Shown here in pieces: positions 37,290-45,353 of a DNA stretch of 64,000 nt. Source of the stretch: an uncultured Rhodospirillaceae bacterium. GTDB lineage: Bacteria; Pseudomonadota; Alphaproteobacteria; Rhodospirillales; Magnetospirillaceae. Below the pieces are notes generated by a model that saw only the letters and a list, made by a program, of their open reading frames with translations, did not search any database and had not been told where the DNA came from. The position numbers and the translations under genes are program-made. The number at the start of each line of letters is the position of its first letter. Position 1 is the first letter of the stretch. The DNA lies in assembly GCA_903941105.1 (NCBI GenBank), contig CAJANL010000099.1:1-64000 (forward strand), in the 5' to 3' direction.

Positions 37290-39170
37290 ATGTGCGGGAT
37301 CTGCGGCTATATGGGCGATGGCCCGCCCGCCCTTCAGGCGATGAATGCCACCCTTGTCCACCGCGGTCCCGATGATGACGGCCATGTCGACCGCCCGCCT
37401 TGCCATCTGGCCATGCGGCGCCTGGCCATCGTCGACGTGGATGCCGGGCAACAGCCGGTCGCCAACGAGGACCAGACCGTCCTCGCGGTCTTCAACGGCG
37501 AGATCTACAACCACGTCGAGCTGCGTCAGCGGCTTCAATCGCGTGGCCACGTCTTCCGCTCCCACCACAGCGACAGCGAGACCATAGTCCACCTCTATGA
37601 GGAATACGGCGACGACTGGCCCGAAGCCGGCGGTGTCAACGGCATGTTCGCGGTCGCCCTGTGGGATTCCCGGCGCGGCCGGCTGCTGCTCTACCGCGAC
37701 CGCCTCGGCAAGAAGCCGCTTTACTATGCCGAGGCCGGTACGGCCCTGATCTTCGCCAGCGAGCAAAAGGCGATCCTGGCGCATCCGGCTGTGTCCCGCG
37801 ACGTGGACCACGGCAGCCTCTATCACTACTTCTCGCTCAAGAACGTCGGCGCCCCGGGCAGCGCCTGGGCCGCCATACGGCAACTACCGCCCGGCCACCT
37901 GATGATCCGCGAGAACGGCCGGACGGCGGTGCGGCCTTATTGGCGCCCCACCTTCGCGCCGGTTCTGCCCGACATCACCCCCGACGAAGCCGCCCGCGAA
38001 ATCCTGCGCCTGCTGGACGATGCGGTGCGGCTGCGCATGCGGTGCGACGCCGCCTATGGCGCCTATCTGTCGGGCGGAGTGGATTCCTCGGCGGTCGTCA
38101 CCCTGATGGCCCGCCACACCGACAAGCCCATCCAGACCTTCTGCCTCGGCTACGAGGACGGGCCGGGGGAGCAACTGGCGGCCAAGGCGCAGGATATCGC
38201 CATGGCCCGCGAGGTCGCCCGCCGCCTGGGAACCGAGCACCGCGAGCACATCATCCGCCCGGTCGACTTCATCGAGGCCATGCCGGCGGTCATGGCGAGT
38301 TTCGACGCGCCCTATTCGGGCACCATTTCGACCTTCTTCCTGTCCAGCGTCATGAAGCGCCACATCAAGGTCGCCCTGTCGGGAGACGGTGCCGATGAAC
38401 TGTTCGGCAGCTACCTGGCTCATCGGTTGGCATGGCCGATCCACCACTTCCTGCGCCTGCGGCCGACCTCGCTGGAGGCCCTGAGCGATGCCGACCGTTC
38501 GCTGCTGCAGCCGTTCGATTTCGCCACCCTGTCGCGGCTGGCGCACCCGTCGCAGGCGCATTGGCGGATGGGCCTTGCCGTCTTCAACGACGCGGAAAAG
38601 TGCCAGCTTCTGACACCGGCCTTCCTGGCGGCCGCCGGGCAGGACGGCACCCGGGCCTATTACGACGGTCTGGAGCGCGGCGCCACCGCCCTCGACCCGC
38701 TCAACGCCGTGCTGGAGATGGACCAGCGCGAGCTTCTCGCCAATCAGGTGCTGCCATTCATGGACCGGCTGTCCATGGCGCATTCGGTGGAGGTCCGCTC
38801 TCCCTTTCTCGACCACCGCATCGTCGACTTCGTCAACCGCCTGCCCGGCTCGATGAAGATCCACAATGGCATCACCAAATACGTCCACCGCCTCGCCATG
38901 GAGCCGCTGCTGCCTCGCGAGATCCTCGACCGCCCCAAGGAAGGCTTCGTTCAACCGGTCTATTCCTGGATGCGGACCTCCCTGCGCCCCTGGCTGGAGG
39001 CGCTGCTGGCGCCCGAGCGGGTCCGGCGGCACGGGTTCCTGAGGACGGAGGGCGTGGCCGCCGTTCTTGCGGCCCATCTGGCGGCCGAACCGGGCAGCGA
39101 TGCCAAGATCTGGAATTTGGCGTGCTTTCAGGTCTGGTGCGACACCGTCCTCGGCGGAGGCGGCCCGTGA
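37290..39170 (+). CDS. asnB: Glutamine-hydrolysing asparagine synthase-like amidotransferase (626 aa)
   Basis: An N-terminal class II glutaminase domain starts with the nucleophile Cys2 (MCGICGYMG) and has RGPDDDG and FNGEIYNH. The C-terminal ATP-pyrophosphatase domain has the P-loop SGGVDSSAVV near residue 260 and SGDGADELFGSY. Members in polysaccharide clusters amidate uronic acids or other carboxylates rather than making free asparagine; that is likely here given the location between radical SAM genes and a formyltransferase. Length is within the family range. It overlaps the formyltransferase gene by GTGA. Confidence 0.9.
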   Translation: MCGICGYMGDGPPALQAMNATLVHRGPDDDGHVDRPPCHLAMRRLAIVDVDAGQQPVANEDQTVLAVFNGEIYNHVELRQRLQSRGHVFRSHHSDSETIVHLYEEYGDDWPEAGGVNGMFAVALWDSRRGRLLLYRDRLGKKPLYYAEAGTALIFASEQKAILAHPAVSRDVDHGSLYHYFSLKNVGAPGSAWAAIRQLPPGHLMIRENGRTAVRPYWRPTFAPVLPDITPDEAAREILRLLDDAVRLRMRCDAAYGAYLSGGVDSSAVVTLMARHTDKPIQTFCLGYEDGPGEQLAAKAQDIAMAREVARRLGTEHREHIIRPVDFIEAMPAVMASFDAPYSGTISTFFLSSVMKRHIKVALSGDGADELFGSYLAHRLAWPIHHFLRLRPTSLEALSDADRSLLQPFDFATLSRLAHPSQAHWRMGLAVFNDAEKCQLLTPAFLAAAGQDGTRAYYDGLERGATALDPLNAVLEMDQRELLANQVLPFMDRLSMAHSVEVRSPFLDHRIVDFVNRLPGSMKIHNGITKYVHRLAMEPLLPREILDRPKEGFVQPVYSWMRTSLRPWLEALLAPERVRRHGFLRTEGVAAVLAAHLAAEPGSDAKIWNLACFQVWCDTVLGGGGP

Positions 39171-39991
39171 CCGGCATCGTGCTGTTCGCCGGCGGCGAGG
39201 CCGGCCGCATCGCCGCCGAGAGGCTGGCCGCAATGGCACCATGCTGCCTGTCGGCCATGGTGTGGGATCACCAGACCGGACCGGCGCCCGAGATCGAAGG
39301 GATCGGCCTCGTCGATGAAGAGCGGGCGGCGGATTGCGGCGACACCCTGTTCTGCTCCGGTTACGGCAGCATCATCGGGCCGACGGTTCTCGCCCATTTC
39401 GGGGCCAGGGCGTTCAACGCCCATCCATCGCTGCTTCCCGCCTATCGCGGCCGGCATGCCATCCAGTGGGCGATCGCCAAGGGTGAGGCCGTGATGGGCG
39501 TCACCATCCATCGCCTGACCAGCGCCATCGACCACGGCGAGATCCTCGCCCAGGAGGCATGGGAGTTCGGCGCCGAGACCTCGCTGCCGCAGGTCGCCGC
39601 GTGTCTGGCCTCGGTCGCCGCCACCATGCTGTGCGATCTGGCCGCCGCACTGGCGCGAGGGGAGGAGCCGGCCGCCCGCCAGACCCCGGCGGCGCTTCCC
39701 TATTGGCGCCGTCGTCGCGCCTCGGACAGTGCCGTCGACTGGGCCGCTCCGGCCGCCGCCATCATCAATCAGGTAAGGGCCGGAGGGCCGGGCTACTGGG
39801 CCAAGGCCCGCCGCCGCGACGGCAGCGAGGTTCGGTTTCTGGCCCACAAGGCGGGCGGTGCTCCCGGCACCGTCCTGCTGTCCACGCCGCAGGGATGCCT
39901 GGTCAGCACCGTCACCGGGGTCGTCTGGCTGGTTCCCGACCGTCCGCTGATCGAAGGCGAAGTCCTTGGCGACGGAGACGCAACCGCATGA
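39167..39991 (+). CDS. Methionyl-tRNA formyltransferase-like sugar N-formyltransferase (274 aa)
   Basis: A formyl_trans_N fold with FNAHPSLLPAYRGRHAIQWAI, where Asn, His and the later Asp of IDHGEIL form the N10-formyl-THF catalytic triad. A C-terminal domain (about 200-270) recalls the Fmt C-domain. In polysaccharide islands such enzymes formylate 4-amino or 3-amino dideoxy sugars. It is unlikely to be Fmt itself because of its context between asnB and wbqC and its atypical N-terminus. The GTG at 39167 overlaps the asnB stop as GTGA. Confidence 0.83.
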   Translation: MTGIVLFAGGEAGRIAAERLAAMAPCCLSAMVWDHQTGPAPEIEGIGLVDEERAADCGDTLFCSGYGSIIGPTVLAHFGARAFNAHPSLLPAYRGRHAIQWAIAKGEAVMGVTIHRLTSAIDHGEILAQEAWEFGAETSLPQVAACLASVAATMLCDLAAALARGEEPAARQTPAALPYWRRRRASDSAVDWAAPAAAIINQVRAGGPGYWAKARRRDGSEVRFLAHKAGGAPGTVLLSTPQGCLVSTVTGVVWLVPDRPLIEGEVLGDGDATA

Positions 39992-40692
39992 CCACGGTCG
40001 TCATCCTCCAGCCCAGCTACCTGCCGTGGCTGGGATTCTTCGACCAGTTCGACCGAAGCGACGTGTTCGTCTTCTACGACGACGTTCAATTCGACAAGAA
40101 CGGATGGCGCAATCGCAATCGCATCAAGGGGCCGATGGGGGCCACCTGGCTGACGGTGCCGGTGCGGCAGTCGGGCCGGGCCGGCCAGGCCATCATGGAC
40201 GTCGAGATCGACCAATCCCGCCCGTGGGCGGTCAAGCATCTGCGATCGCTACGGCAGTTCTATGCCCGCAGTCCGTTCCTCGGCCGCTATATGGACGGGA
40301 TCGAGGAGGTCCTGTGCCGCCCGTGGTCGAGGCTGGTCGACCTGGACATCGAGCTTTCGCTACGCCTGTGCGGCATGATCGGTCTCGACCGCGAGGTCCA
40401 CCGGGCATCCGCGCTCGGCATCGGCGGCGACCGCAGCAGCCGCCTCGTCAACATCTGCCGCCATTTCGGCGCCACGCGCTACCTGTCGGGCATGGCCGCC
40501 ATCTCCTATCTGCAAGGCGATCTGTTCGCCGAGGCCGGCATCGAGATCCAGTTCCAGGATTATCTCCACCCGGTCTACCCGCAGCAGTTCGGCGAGTTCG
40601 TCAGCCATCTGGCCGTCGTCGACCTGCTGTTCAATGCCGGCCCCGACGCACTTCGCCTGATCCGCGCCGGGGCAGCCGCATTACCGGGATGA
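39988..40692 (+). CDS. wbqC: WbqC family protein (234 aa)
   Basis: The start TVVILQPSYLPWLGFFDQ and FYDDVQFDKNGWRNRNRIKG are hallmarks of the WbqC family, found in O-antigen and capsule clusters. Its biochemical role is unproven; acyl or aminoacyl transfer to sugars has been suggested. It overlaps the formyltransferase stop as ATGA and is the last gene of the operon beginning at 33835. Confidence 0.9.
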   Translation: MTTVVILQPSYLPWLGFFDQFDRSDVFVFYDDVQFDKNGWRNRNRIKGPMGATWLTVPVRQSGRAGQAIMDVEIDQSRPWAVKHLRSLRQFYARSPFLGRYMDGIEEVLCRPWSRLVDLDIELSLRLCGMIGLDREVHRASALGIGGDRSSRLVNICRHFGATRYLSGMAAISYLQGDLFAEAGIEIQFQDYLHPVYPQQFGEFVSHLAVVDLLFNAGPDALRLIRAGAAALPG

Positions 40693-40809
40693 CACCGCCC
40701 TATCGGGCTGTATAAGATTTGGGTGTATTCATCAGCTACGCGCCGGGATTGACGAGCGGCCCTTCCTATGCCAACCCTGATGCGCAACTTTCTCGGGGGA
40801 GAAATTTCA

Positions 40810-41085
40810 ATGAACAAGACCGATCTCGTAAACAGCGTCGCCGAACTCGCCGGCTTGACCAAGGTCGACGCCGACAAGGCCACGGATGCCGTCCTTTCCG
40901 CCATCACCACCGCCTTGAAGTCCGGCGAGGATGTGCGGCTGGTGGGCTTCGGCGCCTTCTCCGTCAGCGCCCGGGCCGCCCGTGAAGGCCGCAACCCGCA
41001 GACCGGCAAGACCATCACCATCGCCGCCGCCAAGGCCGCCAAGTTCACCGCCGGCAAGGGGTTGAAGGACGCGATCAATGGCTGA
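40810..41085 (+). CDS. hup: HU family DNA-binding protein (91 aa)
   Basis: A classic small nucleoid protein: MNKTDLVNSVAELAGLTK helix start, VRLVGFGAFSV and the DNA-binding beta-arm GRNPQTGKTITIAA, which holds the conserved Asn-Pro intercalating pair. A gggggag Shine-Dalgarno lies 8-9 bases before the ATG. It stands alone, after the wbqC operon and before a DksA-like gene. It bends and compacts DNA; HU versus IHF was decided by the absence of IHF-specific residues, with some uncertainty. Confidence 0.93.
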   Translation: MNKTDLVNSVAELAGLTKVDADKATDAVLSAITTALKSGEDVRLVGFGAFSVSARAAREGRNPQTGKTITIAAAKAAKFTAGKGLKDAING

Positions 41086-41133
41086 AGCCCCGGCTGGCTT
41101 GGCAGCGCAGTGAGGGGGAGAAGGTGAGAGACC

Positions 41134-41361
41134 ATGGATGAAGCTGATCTCGCGAACGACAGGGCAGAGCAGTTCACCGCCGATGCCGTGCTTGCGGCAC
41201 GGGCCAAGATGGACACGGCGCCATCGACCGGGATCTGTCAGGCCTGCCATGAGGGCATCGAGCCCGAACGCATTCAGGCCAATCCCACCGCGCAACTGTG
41301 TCGGGATTGCGCCGCCGAGGCCGAGGCGGCGAGGAAACGATCCCAGCGCGTCGGCGGCTGA
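41134..41361 (+). CDS. TraR/DksA-type zinc-finger protein, short form (75 aa)
   Basis: A helical N-terminus (DEADLANDRAEQFTADAVLAARAK) leads to a four-Cys zinc finger, CQAC and CRDC, spaced about 20 residues apart as in DksA/TraR. The coiled-coil is too short to reach far into the RNA polymerase secondary channel in the manner of full DksA, as for small TraR-like proteins. A gaggggga-like Shine-Dalgarno precedes the ATG. It lies 48 bases after HU; a transcriptional role is inferred from family. Confidence 0.85.
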   Translation: MDEADLANDRAEQFTADAVLAARAKMDTAPSTGICQACHEGIEPERIQANPTAQLCRDCAAEAEAARKRSQRVGG

Positions 41362-41436
41362 AACCGGTGCAGTGGCACGGCCGATTGAGGTGCGTGCCGC
41401 TGGACTCGGGGCCCGCGTCGCCCATATAACCCAGCC

Positions 41437-42276
41437 ATGAACAATCATGGCCACCCCTTCGTCAAGATGCACGGGCTGGGGAACGATTTCGTCGTCCTCG
41501 ACGCCCGCGCGCGCGCCGTTCCGCTCAGCCCGTTGCGCATCCGTGCCATCTCGGACCGTCGCACCGGCGTGGGCTGCGACCAGTTGATCGTGGTGGCACC
41601 GCCCACCAGCGCGACCGCCGACGCCGCCATGCTGATCTACAACGCCGACGGCACCGAAGTCGGGGCCTGCGGCAACGCCAGCCGCTGCGTCGCCTGGATG
41701 CTGATGCGCGAGAGAGGCTGCGACCGGGTGGTCATCGAGACCAAGGCCGGCCTGCTCGACGCCGAGAGCCGCGGCCCCAGCCTGGTGGCGGTGGATATGG
41801 GCCGCGCCCGGCTCGACTGGCGCGACATTCCGCTCGCCCGTGCCGCCGATACCCTGCACCTGGACCTCACGGTCGGCACGCTGTCCGATCCGGTTGGCGT
41901 CAGCATGGGCAATCCGCACGCCGTGTTCTTCGTCGACGATGCCGAGGCGGTCGACTTGGCGGCGTTGGGGCCGGTGCTCGAACACCACCCCCTGTTCCCC
42001 GAGCGCGCCAATATCGAGGTGGCGGAAGTCCTGTCGCGCGAGCGCATCCGCATGCGGGTGTGGGAACGCGGCTCCGGCATCACCATGGCCTGCGGCACCG
42101 GCGCCTGCGCCACGCTGGTGGCGGCGGCGCGGCGCGGTCTGACCGGACGCAAGGCCGAGATCGTGCTGGATGGCGGCATGCTGGCCATCGAATGGCTGCC
42201 CGACGACCACGTGCTGATGACCGGGCCGGTGGCGATGAGCTTCGCGGGGGAGTTCGATCCTTCGCTGTTCCCATGA
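41437..42276 (+). CDS. dapF: Diaminopimelate epimerase (279 aa)
   Basis: Interconverts LL- and meso-diaminopimelate for lysine and peptidoglycan synthesis, without cofactor. The two catalytic cysteines are in [11 protein letters not shown] and [12 protein letters not shown], at the expected spacing. The N-terminal [15 protein letters not shown] is diagnostic. Length is normal. The stop overlaps the mtaB start as ATGA; dapF-mtaB-ftsY is a conserved order in many alphaproteobacteria. Confidence 0.97.
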   Translation: MNNHGHPFVKMHGLGNDFVVLDARARAVPLSPLRIRAISDRRTGVGCDQLIVVAPPTSATADAAMLIYNADGTEVGACGNASRCVAWMLMRERGCDRVVIETKAGLLDAESRGPSLVAVDMGRARLDWRDIPLARAADTLHLDLTVGTLSDPVGVSMGNPHAVFFVDDAEAVDLAALGPVLEHHPLFPERANIEVAEVLSRERIRMRVWERGSGITMACGTGACATLVAAARRGLTGRKAEIVLDGGMLAIEWLPDDHVLMTGPVAMSFAGEFDPSLFP

Positions 42277-43532
42277 GCGAGCCGCACATCCTGACCTTCG
42301 GCTGCCGCCTCAACGCCTATGAATCCGAAGTGATGCGCGCGCACGCCGCCGCCACCGCCTCGGGGGTCGAGACGGTGATCATCAACACCTGCGCCGTCAC
42401 CGCCGAAGCCGAGCGCCAGGCCCGCCAGGCCATCCGCAAGCTCCGCCGCGAGCGTCCCGACGCCCGCATCGTGGTCACCGGCTGCGCCGCCCAGGTTCAC
42501 CCGGAAAAATTCGCCGCCATGGCCGAGGTCGACCAAGTCCTGGGCAATGTCGACAAGATGCAGCCGGATGCCTTCCAGGCGCCGGCTTCCGACCGCCCGG
42601 CTTCCGACCGTATCGTCGTCACCGACATCATGCAGGTGCGCGAGGTGGCCTCGCATCTGGTGTCGGGCTTCGAGGGACGGGCGCGGGCCTTCGTCGAGGT
42701 GCAGCAGGGCTGCGATCACCGCTGCACCTTCTGCATCATCCCGTTCGGCCGCGGCCCCAACCGCTCGGTGCCGGTGGCGCGGGTGGTGGGGCAGGTGCGC
42801 GAGCTGGTGGCCCAGGGCTTCAACGAGGTGGTGCTGACCGGCGTCGATATCACCTCCTATGGCGGCGACCTGCCGGAACGGCCCGGCCTGGGAACCCTGG
42901 TGCGCCGCCTGCTGGCCGAGGTGCCGGAGTTGCCGCGGCTGCGGCTGTCGTCGCTCGACCCGGTGGGCGTGGACGCGGTGCTGCTGGCGGCGGTGGCCGA
43001 GGAGGCGCGGCTGATGCCGCATTTCCATCTCTCGGTGCAGGCCGGCGACGATATGGTCCTGAAGCGCATGAAGCGCCGCCACAGCCGCGACGATGTGCTG
43101 CGGCTGGCCGAGAGACTGCGGGACTTGCGCGGTGACGTGGCATTGGGTGCCGACCTCATCGCCGGCTTCCCCACCGAGGACGACGACATGTTCCGCCAGT
43201 CCCTCGACCTGGTGGACGAGGCCGGCTTCAGCCACCTGCACGTCTTCCCGTTCAGCCCACGCCCCGGCACCCCGGCGGCCCGCATGCCGCAGGTCAACGG
43301 CGCCGTCGCCAAGGAGCGCGCCGCCGTGCTTCGGACTCGCGGCGAGGCGACCATGGCGGCCTTTCTGGCCTCCCGCATCGGACGCGAGGCCCACGTGCTG
43401 GTGGAGGGCGATGGCGAGGGCTTTTGCGAGCACTATCTGCCGGTGACGGTGGCGAACGGCCGCCCCGGAGAGTTGATGACGGTACGAATTGGCGGGGTCG
43501 CGAACGGCCGGCTTGAGGGGCAAAGACCATGA
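42273..43532 (+). CDS. mtaB: tRNA (t6A37) methylthiotransferase (419 aa)
   Basis: Converts t6A to ms2t6A at position 37 of ANN-reading tRNAs. The N-terminal UPF0004 domain has cysteines in FGCRLN, NTCAVT and TGCAAQ for the auxiliary cluster. The radical SAM motif is CDHRCTFC, with [10 protein letters not shown] as in MtaB, and a TRAM-like C-terminus ends the protein. Its last codons (LEGQRP) lie in the first bases of the 107-bp tandem repeat, and its stop overlaps the ATG of the first micro-ORF as ATGA, instead of overlapping ftsY directly. Confidence 0.94.
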   Translation: MSEPHILTFGCRLNAYESEVMRAHAAATASGVETVIINTCAVTAEAERQARQAIRKLRRERPDARIVVTGCAAQVHPEKFAAMAEVDQVLGNVDKMQPDAFQAPASDRPASDRIVVTDIMQVREVASHLVSGFEGRARAFVEVQQGCDHRCTFCIIPFGRGPNRSVPVARVVGQVRELVAQGFNEVVLTGVDITSYGGDLPERPGLGTLVRRLLAEVPELPRLRLSSLDPVGVDAVLLAAVAEEARLMPHFHLSVQAGDDMVLKRMKRRHSRDDVLRLAERLRDLRGDVALGADLIAGFPTEDDDMFRQSLDLVDEAGFSHLHVFPFSPRPGTPAARMPQVNGAVAKERAAVLRTRGEATMAAFLASRIGREAHVLVEGDGEGFCEHYLPVTVANGRPGELMTVRIGGVANGRLEGQRP

Positions 43533-43636
43533 GCGAGCCGCAGGCGAGCGCGCGAGCGTTGAGCGAGCCGGAGCGCAGCGCAGGAAAGCCAAGGGACGCG
43601 GATGCGCCCCGCCCGGCGCTTGAGGGGCAAAGATGA
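43529..43636 (+). CDS. Micro-ORF 1 in the mtaB-ftsY repeat (35 aa), possibly translated
   Basis: The ATG at 43529 overlaps the mtaB stop as ATGA and follows gagggg by 10 bases. It encodes a hydrophilic peptide starting [20 protein letters not shown] and ending PALEGQR. It is rich in Pro, Arg, Ala and Glu, with no membrane or known domain. Its TGA overlaps the ATG of micro-ORF 2. It may be a real peptide or only a translational bridge to ftsY. It is too short for the ORF track. Confidence 0.35.
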   Translation: MSEPQASARALSEPERSAGKPRDADAPRPALEGQR

Positions 43637-43746
43637 TGAGCGAGCCGCAGGCGAGCGCGCGAGCGTTGAGCGAGCCGGAGCGCAGCGCAGGAAAGCCAAG
43701 GGACGCGGATGCGCCCCGCCCGGCGCTTGAGGGGCAAGAACCATGA
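43633..43746 (+). CDS. Micro-ORF 2 in the mtaB-ftsY repeat (37 aa), possibly translated
   Basis: A second copy of the same peptide in a different reading frame, beginning at tandem ATGs (43633 and 43636) that overlap the stop of micro-ORF 1. It differs only at the C-terminus (EGQEP instead of EGQR). Its TGA overlaps the ftsY ATG at 43743 as ATGA. The reading chain mtaB, micro-1, micro-2, ftsY is therefore continuous by stop-start overlap. Confidence 0.35.
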   Translation: MMSEPQASARALSEPERSAGKPRDADAPRPALEGQEP

Positions 43747-44726
43747 GCAAAAAATTCTTCGGCCTGTTCGGTGGCAAGAATGAACCGGCACCCGAACCCG
43801 AAGTGCCGACCGAGGGCTGGTTCGACCGCCTCAAGTCGGGGCTGTCGAAATCCTCGGGCAAGCTGTCGCAGGGCATCGGCGACCTGTTCACCAAGCGCAA
43901 GCTCGACGACGCGGCGCTGGAAGAGCTGGAGGAGCTGCTGATCACCGCCGACCTCGGCGTCGCCACCGCCGGACGCGTCACCAAGCGGCTGGCCAAGAGC
44001 CGGTTCGGCCAGGATGTCGGGCCGGAGGAAATCCGCGCCGCCCTGGCCGAGGAGATCGCCGAGATCCTGGCTCCCCTCGCCCGTCCCCTGGCACCCGACT
44101 CCGGCCGCAAGCCGCATGTGGTGCTGGTGGTGGGCGTCAACGGCTCGGGCAAGACCACCACCATCGGCAAGCTGGCCAAGCGCTTCCACGAGGACGGGCT
44201 GGCGGTGACCCTGGCGGCCGGCGATACCTTCCGTGCCGCCGCCGTCGAGCAGTTGAAGGTGTGGGGCGAGCGCACCGGCTGCCCGGTGATCGCCCGCGAG
44301 ACCGGCTCCGACGCCGCCGGGCTGGTGTTCGACGCCATGGTAGAGTCGGCGCGGCGTGGCGACGACCTGCTGTTCATCGACACCGCCGGCCGGCTGCAGA
44401 ACAAGACCGACCTGATGGCCGAGTTGCAGAAGGTGGTGCGCTCCATCAAGAAGAACGACGAAACCGCGCCGCACGACGTCCTGCTGGTGCTCGACGCCAC
44501 CGTCGGCCAGAACGCCCACAGTCAGGTGGAGATCTTCCAGGACATGATCGGCGTCACCGGCCTGGTGCTGACCAAGCTGGACGGCACGGCGCGCGGCGGC
44601 GTGCTGGTGGCGCTGGCCGAGAAGTTCAAGCTGCCGGTGCACGCCATCGGGGTCGGCGAAACGGCCGACGACCTGCGCCCCTTCGAGGCCGAAGCCTTCG
44701 CCCGTAGCCTGGTGGGGGTTGAGTAG
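43743..44726 (+). CDS. ftsY: Signal recognition particle receptor FtsY (327 aa)
   Basis: The membrane-associated SRP GTPase that docks ribosome-nascent chain complexes at SecYEG. A short acidic A-domain (1-25) leads to the N domain and the NG GTPase. G1 is GVNGSGKTTTIGKLA, the insertion-box DTFRAAAVEQL follows, G3 is DTAGRLQNK and G4 is TKLDGTARGG. The A-domain is short, as usual in alphaproteobacteria. Its Shine-Dalgarno lies in the third, partial repeat unit. Confidence 0.96.
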   Translation: MSKKFFGLFGGKNEPAPEPEVPTEGWFDRLKSGLSKSSGKLSQGIGDLFTKRKLDDAALEELEELLITADLGVATAGRVTKRLAKSRFGQDVGPEEIRAALAEEIAEILAPLARPLAPDSGRKPHVVLVVGVNGSGKTTTIGKLAKRFHEDGLAVTLAAGDTFRAAAVEQLKVWGERTGCPVIARETGSDAAGLVFDAMVESARRGDDLLFIDTAGRLQNKTDLMAELQKVVRSIKKNDETAPHDVLLVLDATVGQNAHSQVEIFQDMIGVTGLVLTKLDGTARGGVLVALAEKFKLPVHAIGVGETADDLRPFEAEAFARSLVGVE

Positions 44727-44773
44727 GCCTCCCCTCTCCCCCATGTGAACAGTGCAGTCTTGGAGTGACCCGC

Positions 44774-45178
44774 ATGCGTACGGCCATGCTTCTGTTCGGT
44801 CTGTTGCTGGGCGCGGCGCCCGCCCTGGCCCAAGCGACCTATTCCAACGTCGACAGCGCCGCTTTGCAGGCGCTGATGGATCGCGGCGTGGCGGTGATCG
44901 ACATCCGCACCCCCGGCGAGTGGAAGGAAACCGGCACCGTCAAGGGAGCGCACCGCATCACCGCCTTCGACGACAGCGGCCGCCCGGTGCCCGACTTCAC
45001 CGCCCGCCTGGCGGCGGTGGCCAAGCCCGGCGACGAGGTGGCGCTGATCTGCCGCTCGGGCAACCGCACCAAGGTGACCGCCGACGCCCTGACCCGCCAA
45101 CTGGGCTACGCCCGCGTCTATAACGTGGAACGGGGCATGCGGTCCTGGCTGGCCGAGAACCGCCCGGTGGAGCGGTAG
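44774..45178 (+). CDS. Secreted rhodanese-like domain protein (134 aa)
   Basis: A cleavable signal peptide (TAMLLFGLLLGAAPALAQA, about 20 residues) precedes a single rhodanese domain with the active-site Cys in LICRSGNRT and the loop IDIRTPGEW. It probably handles sulfane sulfur in the periplasm. The ATG at 44774 has ggag eight bases upstream; the ORF-track GTG is nine bases earlier. It follows ftsY by 47 bases. Confidence 0.87.
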   Translation: MRTAMLLFGLLLGAAPALAQATYSNVDSAALQALMDRGVAVIDIRTPGEWKETGTVKGAHRITAFDDSGRPVPDFTARLAAVAKPGDEVALICRSGNRTKVTADALTRQLGYARVYNVERGMRSWLAENRPVER

Positions 45179-45316
45179 AATCTGGCGCGTGGGCGTCCCG
45201 CCTCATCCCCTATCTCGCGGATCGTAACCGATCAGCGAAGCCCTCAGGCGCCGGGCGGGATTCTCCGAATCCCTTGGCTGCCGCGCCACGAGGCGCGCGG
45301 CCGCAGTCGCGGCCGA

Positions 45317-45351
45317 CCAAGCCTCGATGACTCTGGTTCATCAAGGCTTGG
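45317..45351. terminator. Long hairpin in the rhodanese-prfC intergenic region
   Basis: CCAAGCCTCGATGA and TCATCAAGGCTTGG form a 14-bp stem with a 7-base loop and one mismatch, which becomes G-U in the minus-strand RNA. It starts three bases after the prfC stop codon. There is no U-run on either side, so it may stabilise the mRNA end or act as a bidirectional stop between convergent genes. A further GC-rich palindrome (cggccgc/gcggccg) adjoins it. Confidence 0.45.
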
Positions 45352-45353
45352 TA

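Larger units (their letters stand above)
43513..43748 (+). repeat. Tandem 107-bp repeat, two full units and a partial third
   Basis: Units begin at 43513, 43620 and 43727, each with ttgaggggcaa. The first two are almost identical over 107 bases; the third is cut after about 22 bases, where ftsY begins. Each unit carries a Shine-Dalgarno-like gagggg and an ATGAGC start, and the unit length is not a multiple of three. The array exactly fills the mtaB-ftsY junction. Confidence 0.9.

Noticed and set aside
40749-40777. TTGACG near the hup gene as a promoter
   Set aside because: No acceptable -10 box lies 16-18 bases downstream; TATAAG at 40711 has no matching -35 either.
41637-44744. 1035-aa minus-strand ORF opposite dapF, mtaB and ftsY
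   Set aside because: It is antisense to three certain genes and has low-complexity, His/Gln-rich shadow sequence.
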